Part shown: in pieces, positions 1 to 10,564 of the stretch | Layout: the number at the start of each line of letters is the position of its first letter | How positions within the stretch are numbered: position 1 is the first letter of the stretch | NCBI GenBank assembly: GCA_021904315.1 | Contig: CM038917.1 | Location: 310,001 to 374,000, forward strand | DNA: 64,000 bases | Source of the DNA: Sphagnum magellanicum | Lineage: Eukaryota; Streptophyta; Sphagnopsida; Sphagnales; Sphagnaceae | Reading direction: 5' to 3' | The notes under the pieces: model-generated | The model's input: the letters and a program-made list of their open reading frames with translations, nothing else | The model's database searches: none | Told to the model about the DNA's origin: nothing | Made by a program: the position numbers and the translations under genes

Positions 1-3000
1 TGCAGAAAATAGTCATTTAATCACCAGCTTAATAAATATTTTCATTTGCAATCCCTTCACAAGAAATTGCAAAAATATTCTTGATGTTCCATCAATAATC
101 AAACCAATATATGATGTGAAAGCCTTAACCTTTGATGAAGCATAAAAAAACTTCAAATTTTTATTAGTAAAATTATATATATATAAAGAATTTCATAGTA
201 TCAAATATCAATATGATTTAAGGATTGTCTTGAACAGTGTCTTTTGTTTATAAATTTTAATTGTTGTTAGCTTGATAATAATTTATAACAAGATTTTTCC
301 ATAGTTGGTTACACAGGAGATCCCATAGAGGATTTTTGCAAACACGATTCTATACCATGGCTACTTGCTGGATGCTATGACCTAGAAATATGTCGATTTT
401 TAAAAATTGAAATATGGCAAATTTGGGTCTTTTTTTTCAGAAATTTTTTTGTTGATGTTATTGGCGCATTTGTCTTTGCAAAATGGCGAAAATTAGCCAA
501 ATTAAAATATGTTGGTTGAGAATAAGAGGCTAATGTTTTCATCCTTTTATATGATATGATTAATTTCCAAATCTTTGTTTAGGTGTCAAAAAAATTTATG
601 GAAAATACTATAGGGGAAGATATTCAACAAATGCAATTAAAATTAAAATTATTCCAAATGATATTCAACAAGAGGCATGAAGAAAGAAGTTGTATCTTGT
701 CAATGTTAAGTTTTGTAAGGAACAGGTGAATGTAGCAATGTCCTCAAAAGGAATTTCATATTGGCATGAAAGATTCTTTGTTTCATGCAATAAAATATTT
801 GCTTAAGCATATGAAAATTCAACAATGATTCAAAAAACTTTATGTCTTATCTTTAAAGATATTTAGACCTCAGTAGTACCAAAAGCATTAGAATGTCATA
901 AGCATGAATGGAAATCTAATTCAAGATATTTGTTACCAATTTGATTCCATTAAAATAGTATTTATAATATTATATAATGTTAATTGTCCATCATAATCTA
1001 GTAAATTGAATAGATCTATCATATGGCAAGGCTCATACATTTTGTGAGATTCGTTACATAAAGAAAGATATATGACAAACGAGCTAGTTTATTTACAATT
1101 GCAAGTGTGTAAAGTTTATCAATTAGTGAAGGACCTTCTAAACATTGATGTTTAAAAGGTTTTAATTGAATAATTAGGATGTCAAAAGGGTGTGGAAGGG
1201 ATTAGGCTCAAATTTTATTACCATATTGACATCAATTTACAATGAAATTTTCATCTAGTTAAATGTGTACTCAATTTGAAACTCTCAACCAAGTTCGTTA
1301 TAAACTTTTTAAGTTGCTAAATTGTTTATTGTATTTATGTATCTTAATGAATACAAGCTTTTTTTTCACATTATTTCTTAATAGCATGATCTAAATGTAT
1401 GCCAACAATCGGGCTACCTTGGTGTAAGTGTCAAGACACATGAAACTTTTTTAATAATTAGCCCATTATATGTTTGAATTGAAAATATTCATTGCAAGTA
1501 ATGCATTTGACATTTCCAAAATCCAACAACATGATGCCCTAAATCATAATTGTAGGGACATTTCATTTTCAAACATCTAGTTCAAAATACCCTAGTACCT
1601 TGGCCATTTCTACACTAATTATATTTTCAGAAATGTTGAAATTTTCAAATTTTATTTTTCAAATCAAAAAATATTGTGAAGGAAAGTGGATATTTAAGAA
1701 TATTCCATTTGTTGAAATGGCCAAGGTATTACGATATTCATTTTTTATGTACTCCTTTGATTTTTTTTGTTACAATTATCCCAAATGAATAGAAGATTGG
1801 GGAACAACCATTTATACATGCTTGAATAATTAAGGAAGTCTTGAATAATGACAATTTTTTCTTTGTGCAAAACATCAAAGTTTGATAGTACTAACACTAT
1901 GTACATAATGTGTTAAGGTGTTCCCTTGGAAATTCATTGACAATGACAAAGTATAATCCTTGAATGCAAAATGATCATAACCTAATCTAAAATAGAACTA
2001 AGATTTACAAAGTTGCTTTCATGTGTAAATTGTGATTTTATTTTTAAAATTTCATTAGGTTCTTACATCATCTTGGTGTCAAACATTTTGTTAAGGACAA
2101 TATGGAAACAACCATTTGGGACAATACTTTGGGGCACCCAATTATGTGTTTCACCCAACCTCATTATGGAATTTATCCATTAAGTAGTTGGTTTGTTGGG
2201 CGATGCCTTTAGGCAAGAATTACACATTCATTTGAGTGTATAATACTTTAATGGGCTACAAGTATCTTGCCCCTTATGGAAAAAAATAGATGATGCTTCA
2301 AGATTGTGAAAGTACATTCAACAAGATACTTATGAAAAGTACCAATAGATCAAAAGGAAAGGATAAAAGGAAGAGATGAGATTGACTTCAATTTGGTGTT
2401 CCCTATCTGCAAAGGGTGTTCTTTGTAGCACCATGCTTAAACCCATATCCTTTGCCCAAAGTTGTACTCTAGATAGATAAACAAATAGGAAATTGAAGTT
2501 TTCTCTTGGGAATCCAAACCTTTATAATCTCTTAAGTTTGAGAACTTATTTTGGTGATGGGCCAGTCAAAAAGGCTCATTGCAAAAAAAAAAAAGAATAA
2601 TAAGATTTTTGTTCCATTATTTTGGTGATTTTTACTGACCTATTATCCTGAGGATTTTGGTGAAATTTTGGAGTATTATTTGTGGTTTTTAATGATTTTT
2701 TGGTTAATTATTTCATATTAAAAAAATTAAGTTGTGAAATTTTATTTTATTTTAAATAATACTTGGAAATTAATTTCAGTAAGATAAAGCTTAATTATTT
2801 TAGAATTTTAGTAAATTTATATTTTGGATGATTTTTTTGACAAATTTAGTAACAAGTGTCATTTTTTTGTAAAAGACCTTTCATGATCTTTAGTTTTAAA
2901 GTGATGGTTTAGGATTCATGATTCATGAATGGGCTATATATATATATATATATGGATTAACAAAATTAAAAGTGATTACCAAGAGATTACATATTTGATA

Positions 3001-4079
3001 GACTTATATGCATTATATTTGAATTACCTAATGATTTTCCGCGTTTCATTTCTTTTACTCTAATCCAAGGTTTAGATGCTTAGATTGTGATATATATGCT
3101 TACACTTTTAGTTTAAATACTTTCATGCAAAGATCATGGCATGGCCCTCGTGTATTTTACACTTTATTTTGTTTTATTTTCCATGTTGAGATCTCTCAAA
3201 TGATGATGCCTAAAATTGTGCTATTGATATAATTAGAAGCCTTGATGAGCACCAAGGTCCTGCTCATAGTTTTAGACCTACTAAGGTGCTGGAGTTATTG
3301 AATATTGAACAATTTTGTCATTGAAAATTCAATAAAATTGTATGAATGTTGTTAGGGAAATTGGGACATACTTTTGGTGTTGTTTGCATAAAGTGTTCCA
3401 ATGAGTGGGATTTCATGGAGCTAATTTTGTAATTTTTAGACCTAAGGTGCAAGAGCCATAAATCGAGTTTCTTTTTATCATTGGAAAATGAATAAAAACT
3501 CAAATTTCAATTTCAGACCTAAGGTTAGGATTTAAATATTGATTTTTGATTTATTTTCGCATTTTAGTTAAATTAGGACTCACATAAAACTCATTTCTTG
3601 AAATGAACTTGGCAAAAACCATTTCAAATTTCACAGTTCACAATGCCACTAATAATTTGGCTTGTCAAGTATTTGAGTTTATCAAAGTATTATTGAAAGT
3701 CAATGCTTCCAAAAAGAATTCACCCTTTGATTATGTTAAATACATTTTCAATCACATGCAATTATCTTTTTGCTTAACACATTACTTTCATAGAATTTAT
3801 CCTAGTTCTCATGAAATACTACTTAGGGTTACCTTCTAAGATAACAAGGACCTTACAATTTTCCATAGTTTGTTCATAAATCAATAACATGATCTAGGGT
3901 TATAAATTTGTCTGATACTCCTCATTGGAATTCAAAGATTCCAAAGAGTCAAAATTTGCACCTTCCATTGTCAGAGCATGTATTGTTACAAATTGAACAT
4001 GAGTTCTTTGGTCATCCTCAATTTTGACTATATAACCTGACGAGACACCACCCAATTTTAATTCACAATTTGCATGTCA
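1..4079. other. AT-rich intergenic DNA, no gene seen
   Basis: Open frames on both strands are short (under 80 codons), AT-driven and match no family I recognise. Long T and A runs and a short TA dinucleotide tract near 2,935-2,953 are the only structure. I see no splice-bounded conserved exon, RNA gene or transposon end. Confidence 0.6.
2935..2953. repeat. (TA)n microsatellite
   Basis: An uninterrupted run of about nine and a half TA dinucleotides in AT-rich intergenic sequence. Probably a length-polymorphic simple repeat. No function is implied. Confidence 0.9.
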
Positions 4080-4929
4080 TCACACAAACATAAAAGTTGG
4101 GTTCTTGGTTGGTGCATCATTTCTTGGTGAAAATCTCACCATACTCTGCATCAAGTGACCATTACACACAAAATTTGACTTTTTGAGCTCCAAAAGCCCC
4201 ACCCCTGGAGAAGACATTACCTTCATAGCCAAGCTGCATTGTGGGAGGGCCACATATTGTAACGCTGCTTTGTGTGTAGCCACCAATATAGGTATCCTGG
4301 CATGTGTTTTTAGCAGGGAAGGTAAACCAGAACCTACACTGCTGCCTTCCCATTCCTGAGTGAAGCCTCTCTTAGTGGCTATACTTACCCCATAAAATGT
4401 TAACTTTGTACTCAAAAACCCTGATTTAGGATTATTACACTTATTAAAATCAATTTATAACCATCTGCTAAAGGTAGATTTATAATGTTTTGAAGCGACA
4501 AGAAATTTTTTGGGGCTTCACATCATTGGAACGGACTACCAGTGTAAAAGCTGGTTCACCCAAGTGCTGTTTTACCCACTTGATCTGCTGGCTGAGCCAC
4601 ACAGCAGCCACCAAGGACACTTCCAAGAATCTGTAAAGAAACAGGGGTTCTGGTCGCAAAACAAAGAAGTGTTAAAACTGATTCTCAATTTTGAATAGTA
4701 TCAACACTCAATTTCAAAATAACTCCATACATAGATGACAAAGAGGCACCAGACCTTAAGCGCTACAAATGGCAGAGCCACGAAACCAAAACTCCCACTC
4801 CATGGCACCTTTTCACTAGTACCATATCTCAGAATGCTGTTGAACTTTGAGCATGTTAAGAGACCACTAGAGATGCTACTGTAAACAAAATGGACTTGAT
4901 GTAGTGATTGACAAGCCAGAGTATGGGCA
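4080..4929 (-). other. Downstream flank of the PPR pseudogene plus an unassigned frame
   Basis: An open frame of 111 codons lies at 4,080-4,415 on the minus strand, and an overlapping second frame of 63 codons looks equally coding-like. I recognise neither. The stretch at about 4,820-4,929 is clearly similar by eye to 40,100-40,198, which follows the other DYW-type PPR copy. This shared flank is therefore an old 3' UTR or downstream segment duplicated with the PPR gene, not independent coding sequence. Confidence 0.4.
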
Positions 4930-6985
4930 TCACCAATAGGCCATGCAAGAACAAACACCATCTTCAAAGTGATGAAAGTGATTGGAATCCCTCACCACGA
5001 TGACTCTCCCAACTATTTTTGAGATGAACTTTCTGGAAGTGTGACAATCTTTGCAAACCCACAGATTTTTTCTTATTCGAAGAGGAGTACCAGGAGCGGT
5101 GTTGATGAAACCAACCGCAACAGCCAGTTTCACACAATGATGACACAAATGAAATACCTTTTCTTCTTCTTCCACATCATGCAAAATAGATTTTGTACAA
5201 GGCACATACCCAGCGTCATGCATGAGCCCTGACAATCTCTGCAGTTCTGCATGAATTTCAATCATTTGGGGGTGGTCTTGATCCTCTACTACAAATGTAT
5301 GCACCTCAATATTAACTTCAATCCAGGTGCCACCCAGCTGCTTCTTCACCCCTTTTCCTCTCTCTTCTGTTCAACATTCTCACAGAGATGCCTGTTGCCA
5401 GCAGCAGCATAGATGTTTGACAGCAGCACATAAGCAGCAGCATTGTCAGGCTCCATTTCAAGAATTTGTTTGGCAACAAGTTCTGCCATCTCCACATTAC
5501 CATGAATTTTGCAAGCGCCAAGCATAGGCATCCACATGTGCAGCCACATGTGTGCAGCCACATGTGGTTCACAGGGCATTGACAGGACCATATTCTCTGC
5601 CTCCTGTAGATGTAAATGGCCAGCACAGCCAAGAAGGTCAACCATGCAGGTGTAATGTTCCAATTTTGCAGGAATCATTTAGTGTCTGATCATTGAAGCA
5701 TACAAGCACATGCTGTCATCTGCCAGACCTGCATGGTTACAAGCTGACAGAAGACAAACAAAAGTGATATCACCTGGCTGTACACCTTCTTCACGCATCT
5801 GTTCAAAATGTTTTTGAGCTTCCCTACCATGCCCATGCATGGCACATCCTCCAAGTATGGCATTCCAAGTGACCACATTTCAAGATGGCATCTTATTGAA
5901 CACTCTCTAGGCATCCTCAAGGCTGCCACATTTTGCATACATGTCAACCAAGTTATTGCCCACAATGACATCTGACTCCAAACCACTTTCAATGATCTGC
6001 TGCTGAACACACCTGCCCTCTTCAAGCACAGCCACACTGGCACATGTATTCAGCACCCCACAAAAGTAATGGAGTCTGGTCCAACATCCTCCTGTTGCAT
6101 TTGCCGAAATAGTTCCAGTGCCTTCTGTCCTAGCCTGCATTTCAATGTCCCAATATCATGGCACTCCAAGTCACTATATCTCGAGATGGCATCTTATTGA
6201 ACACTATCCAAGCAGCCTCAAGGCTGCCACATTTTGTATACATGTCAACCAAGTTATTGCCCACAAAGACATCGGACTCCAAAACACGTTCAATGATCTG
6301 CTGACAAACAAACCTGCCCTCTTCAAGCGCAATGACACTGGCACATGCATTCAGCACCCCCACAAAAGTAACAGAGTTTGGATTCACACCTTCCTGTTGC
6401 ATTTGCCAAAATACTTCCAGTGCCTTCTGCCCTTGCCCACATTTCAGATGTCCCAATATCATGGCAGTCCAAGTGACCGCACCTTGAGATGGCATCTTAT
6501 TGAAGACTCTCCAAGCATCCTCAATGCTTCCACATCTTGTATACAAGTCAACCAAACTAGTCCCCTAAAAGACATCTGACTCCAAACCAATTTGAACAAT
6601 GTGGTGATGAACACACATGCCCTCTTCAAGTGCAATCATGCTGGCACATGCATTCAGCACCCCCAGAAAAGTAACAGAGACTGGTTGCACACCCTCCAGT
6701 TGCATTTCTCAAAATAGTTCCAGTGCCTTCTGCCCTTGTTCGTATTTCACATGTCCCAATATCATGGTGCTCCAAGTGACCACGTCTTGAGATGGCATCT
6801 TATTGAACACTCTTGAAGCATCCTCAATGCTCCCACATTTCACATACTGACAACCAAGCTACTACCCACAAAGACATCAGACTCACAACCACTTTGAATG
6901 AGCTGTTGATGAACAAGCCTGCCATGTCTTCAAATGCTCCTAAACAGGCACATGCCTTAATCACCTGAACAAAAGTAACAAGAAC
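4930..6985 (-). pseudogene. DYW-type pentatricopeptide repeat (PPR) pseudogene
   Basis: Read on the minus strand, this is a P-L-S class PPR protein, the family that acts in RNA editing in chloroplasts and mitochondria. Repeats with the signature 'MYAKCGSLEDA' and 'VFNKMPSRDIVTWSAMI' recur about every 100 residues from 6,985 down to 5,680. An E domain follows ('HYTCMVDLLG', 'ILEMEPDNAAAYVLLSNIY'), then a DYW domain at 5,349-4,933 ending in CSCMAYW just before a stop codon. The reading frame changes several times (around 6,140, 5,680 and 5,345) and there are in-frame stops, for example after 'KCGSLEDA' near 5,907, so no full protein can be made. The DYW domain keeps the CxxCH zinc ligands (CKDCH). 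The deaminase HSE signature reads HCV, so the catalytic glutamate is lost, and the last three residues are AYW instead of DYW. The family call is very secure, as is the pseudogene status. Confidence 0.9.
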
Positions 6986-7569
6986 TTAATCACCAACATG
7001 CCTTAATCACCAATTGTAAGTCCACAGCACAGTTCGGTGATCATGAACATTTTGCTCATGTTCTAGATAAATGTGATATGATTCTGTTGGGAGATGATGA
7101 GAAATCGTAGAGGAATAATTGAACAAGGTTGGAGAATGGCATAAGTCCTAGAAGGTTGATGTTGTTGAGTGAGAAAGTCAGTGAAAATGCATGAGGGAAT
7201 GGGAGCTTGATTGCAGAGCATCTAAATATGGGAATTGCAGAAAGAATTTTTGGATGTTCAATATTGGTGTACTTATTATTGTCTGAAAAGTGAGGGAAAG
7301 TTTGGGTTTGTCAAAGATGCAGCTGTGAATAGTGGGGTTATATTTCTGGAAGTGATGAATGTTTGTCTGTTCATTTCCAGCTGAGTATTTCTTGAGACAT
7401 CAGGGACATTGGTTTTGGAGTTTGGGAGAAGTGTTGACTCATTGGAGCATTTGGTATTCAGTTGATGGCAGAAGTTGCTGCAGTAGTAGTATCAGTGTGA
7501 GACACTGGGTAAACACAGTGTATTGGAAGATCTTATGCCAAATGCCATTCTGATAACCTAAAAGTTCAG
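6986..7569. other. Spacer between opposed PPR fragments
   Basis: Only short frames are present. The segment separates a minus-strand PPR pseudogene from a plus-strand PPR scrap. I see no promoter, RNA gene or transposon end that would explain the head-to-head arrangement. Confidence 0.4.
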
Positions 7570-7900
7570 CAAGAGAGATTTGTGAAGAGATATCATTCAA
7601 AGTGGTTGCAAGTCTGATGTCTTTGTGGGGACTAGCTTGGTTAACATGTATACAAAATACAGGAGCATGGAGGATGCTTGGAGAGTGCTCAACAAGATTC
7701 CATCTTGAAATGTGCTGACTTGGACTGCTGGATGACATTGGGAAATGTGAAATAGGGAAAAGGGCAGAAGGCACTGGAACTATTTCAACAAATGTAACAG
7801 GAAGGTGTGTGGTCGGACTCTGTTACTTTTGTTGGAGTGCTGAATGCCTGTGCTAGTGTCATTGCTTGAAGAGGGCAGGTGTGTTCATTAGCAGATCATA
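7570..7900 (+). pseudogene. PPR repeat fragment, opposite orientation
   Basis: On the plus strand the translation resembles one to one-and-a-half repeats of the neighbouring PPR family: 'SDVFVGTSLVNMYTK' followed by 'MEDAWRVLNKIPS', an in-frame stop, 'NVLTWTAG', and then frame-shifted remains of the next repeat ending in an 'ACASVIA'-like stretch near 7,850. At least one stop and two frame changes show it is dead. It shares its parent family with the minus-strand pseudogene that begins about 600 bases away, so the two form a loose inverted pair. It could be an inverted duplication of the 5' part of that gene or an independent fragment. Confidence 0.75.
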
Positions 7901-9849
7901 CACTCTCCTATGTGTTTCCACCAGCGCTTTGGATTGTTGGTGTCCTCATTTGAGCAATTGAGCTACATGTCTTTTACATGGAGAATTCGGGAGCAAATGG
8001 AGAGGATGCTGGTGGCAGCTTCCACTCGCTTGCTCACAAATATTGCTCTTTCAATTGCGGATTTGGCCAGTGGCTGTGAGGTTTGGATATCTCTTCTTCA
8101 ATCTAAGTTGCAATGACCCATAAGCATGGTGATCTCATTAGCGGCTTATTTTCTCAAAGCTCTCATGGGGACTATCTCTGCCTACTTTGAACATGATTGA
8201 CTTCAGCAAGTGACATCAAGCTAAGTCTCATGGTTGGCCTGTAATGAGTCATAATGTCCTCCCTTTCTTTGACCATGCTATGGGCAGATGACTCTCAGAC
8301 AATGGTTACAATCTAAGCAATTCCCATTTGATCATTGTTACTGACTTCCATCTGGTGTTGATTTGCTTGACAATTATGGTGGCTGAGAAAATCTGAGAAG
8401 TTTGTGTTGTGGACATCAGGTCTATCCATTTCCAATATCTAATGTGTTCTGTGGCAACCTGCTGGTAGTGTCAGGAAGTTTTCATGGCTAGTTTCCACAG
8501 TCTATCAAGGTAGTAGGCATTTTACCTGACCAAACAGTCTGGGATGTTGAAGTATTGAGCAGCAAATCTTGTGGGGTCCCTCCGAGCAAGGTAAACTACT
8601 ATTTATTCCATCTCCGAACAATCTGCCACTATGATGGCCATATGGATCTAACATTGGCAGCAGTCCATCAATGGCTTGTGTGTAACACAGCTCGCAGTTT
8701 TCATGGTCAAGTCCAGCATTACAATAATTTTGGAACCAAAATTTCTTCCTTTCAGCAATGAGAAGGCTGTGTGGACTTCCTGGTCACAGAAACAAGCTGT
8801 TACATATCTGAAGAGTGGGTGTTCTTCGCAAGTCTTTGCTAAACAGCAACTGGATTTACTCATGGCTCAAGCACGGCTATAGGAAGACAAACGCATTCAA
8901 GAACAAGTGAGCAAGAGCCTGCAATAGAGACAGAATAACCACCATAATATTTCCTATCAAGTTCTCGGAAGGTATATTAAGTATTGTGCCAAAAGCATGA
9001 ATCGGGAGTTGATGTGGAAGTCAAACTTGCTATATTGATGATGGGTCATTGAGTGACTGCTCTCCTGAGATTCCAGCTGGAACTGTGCCAAACTTCCCTA
9101 GAGTCTGTACTAGAAAGAGGTTGCACCAACAATGAGGTTTCCGAATGTACCTTAGTTATTGTAGAGAAGAGGAAACCGAGATTATCCCCTGTCACCAATC
9201 CAACAGCCGACATCAAATCTTGAAAAAAGAAACCATTATTTACCTAAACCCCAGATGAGCGACCAGGTAGTGACTAGTGATGGAGGTGCCAGGAAGCACT
9301 ACAGGTTTTTTTCTCAAACGCCAGATGAGCAACTGGGTAGTGACAGGGTGGTGCAGGTCTAGTAATGTGATGCATCTCATTTGTATCATTGCTTGATTTG
9401 TATAAAGGAGAACCTGAACCAGGATCTGAACGCTCTAGCCTCTCCTTCCTGTCATAACCGCCTGCATTGGTGCAAATCTATCTGCAGCAAACACCATTGA
9501 GGCTCTGAAAAAACACCAAGCCTCAGATGATTTTGGAGGCAATCCTTTTCTGCCTGATGACCAAAGATATTTTTGGAGGTTGCAATATTATTAACTGTTA
9601 GTAGTCAGATAATAAGTCTGGCAGCTAAGAGAAGCTAGGTGAAAACCACGATAGTAATAATTAGCAAACCCATAAATGGTCTTTCCCTGAGTGATAGCAG
9701 TAATGATACTTAAGACATTGTCTCCAGTGTTATCTACCTAGTTCATCTTGAATTGCAAATCAGTCTCTTAATCAAAAGTTTAGTTATAGGAATCTTGGAA
9801 ATCATTGCTCCTCAAGGGCATGAAGGTGGTTTTTTGCCACTTTGTTTCA
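7901..9849. other. Non-repetitive region, no gene recognised
   Basis: Base composition is more even than in the AT-rich deserts. The plus-strand frames at 7,910-8,116 and 8,555-8,761 match no family I know. Two imperfect copies of a ~27-base motif beginning 'CCAGATGAGC' occur at about 9,250 and 9,320. Upstream exons of the GDT1/PAM71-like gene would be expected here, but I could not read its first conserved E-x-G-D-K motif. Confidence 0.35.
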
Positions 9850-10564
9850 GTTCCACACGTTCCACTTGTTTGAAGGTAACTTGAGCTTTTGTTACTTTGC
9901 TGCTTATTGCAGTCTCTGGCTAAGGCATTCGGTGCTCTTTGGTAATGAGAATCAGAGCATCCTTAATGGGAAGATTGTGTGGGTGGTGCAGCACTGGCAG
10001 CTGCATCCTCACCATTGGGGGTAGTGAAAGGTGCAATTGCAGGCCATGGAGTTGCCACTGTGGTATGTAACTCTTGAGGCACTTTAGACTAAAGCTTCAA
10101 GGTTGTTCCTAGCATGTACAAAGTGTTTGTTTTCTCCATGAGACATGCATCCCCACATTTCTGTTGGAGTATGAGTAGAGATACATTTTTCTGCACAAGA
10201 CAGTAGGATAATGGACTTGTTGAGATTTGTAATTTTTTTGTTTTCTCAGTTGGCTGTACTGGGGGGCTCCTTCATTGGCACATACATTTCTGAGAAGGTA
10301 AAATCTTTTCACTACTTTTAATATGCCATGGAGTTTTTAGTAGGTCTCTCACATGTGAGCTGTACATCTCTAGCAGGTTTTCATTACTGAATGATGGCAG
10401 CTTCTGACCTCTTACGATGGTGTAACTAGCAAGTTTGGCATGTTTATTGGAAATTATACAAGTTGAGTGACAACAGTGTGTGGTGTCTACAGGTGATAGC
10501 ATATGTGGGTGGTGCACTATTCCTTGTTTTCGCTGCTGCAACCTCAGTGGAGATTGTCAGGTGA
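9850..10564 (+). pseudogene. 3' exons of a GDT1/PAM71-like chloroplast Mn2+/Ca2+ transporter, probably a pseudogene
   Basis: Three exon-like blocks match the C-terminal end of the UPF0016/GDT1 family, which in plants includes PAM71, a thylakoid cation transporter that supplies manganese to photosystem II. Block one (about 9,985-10,062) reads 'LAAASSPLGVVKGAIAGHG', then ATV and a GTATGT donor. Block two (10,250-10,297, sixteen codons in phase 0, AG and GT flanked) reads 'LAVLGGSFIGTYISEK'. Block three (10,493-10,564) reads 'VIAYVGGALFLVFAAATSVE', then IVR and TGA, stopping where the family normally ends. A short upstream block at 9,850-9,876 may correspond to the 'RTFHYVDE' region. The second signature E-W-G-D-K-S, which should immediately precede block one, is not readable, and no earlier membrane-segment exons were found. 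I therefore infer a truncated or decayed gene, although an unusual exon structure cannot be excluded. Confidence 0.65.
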
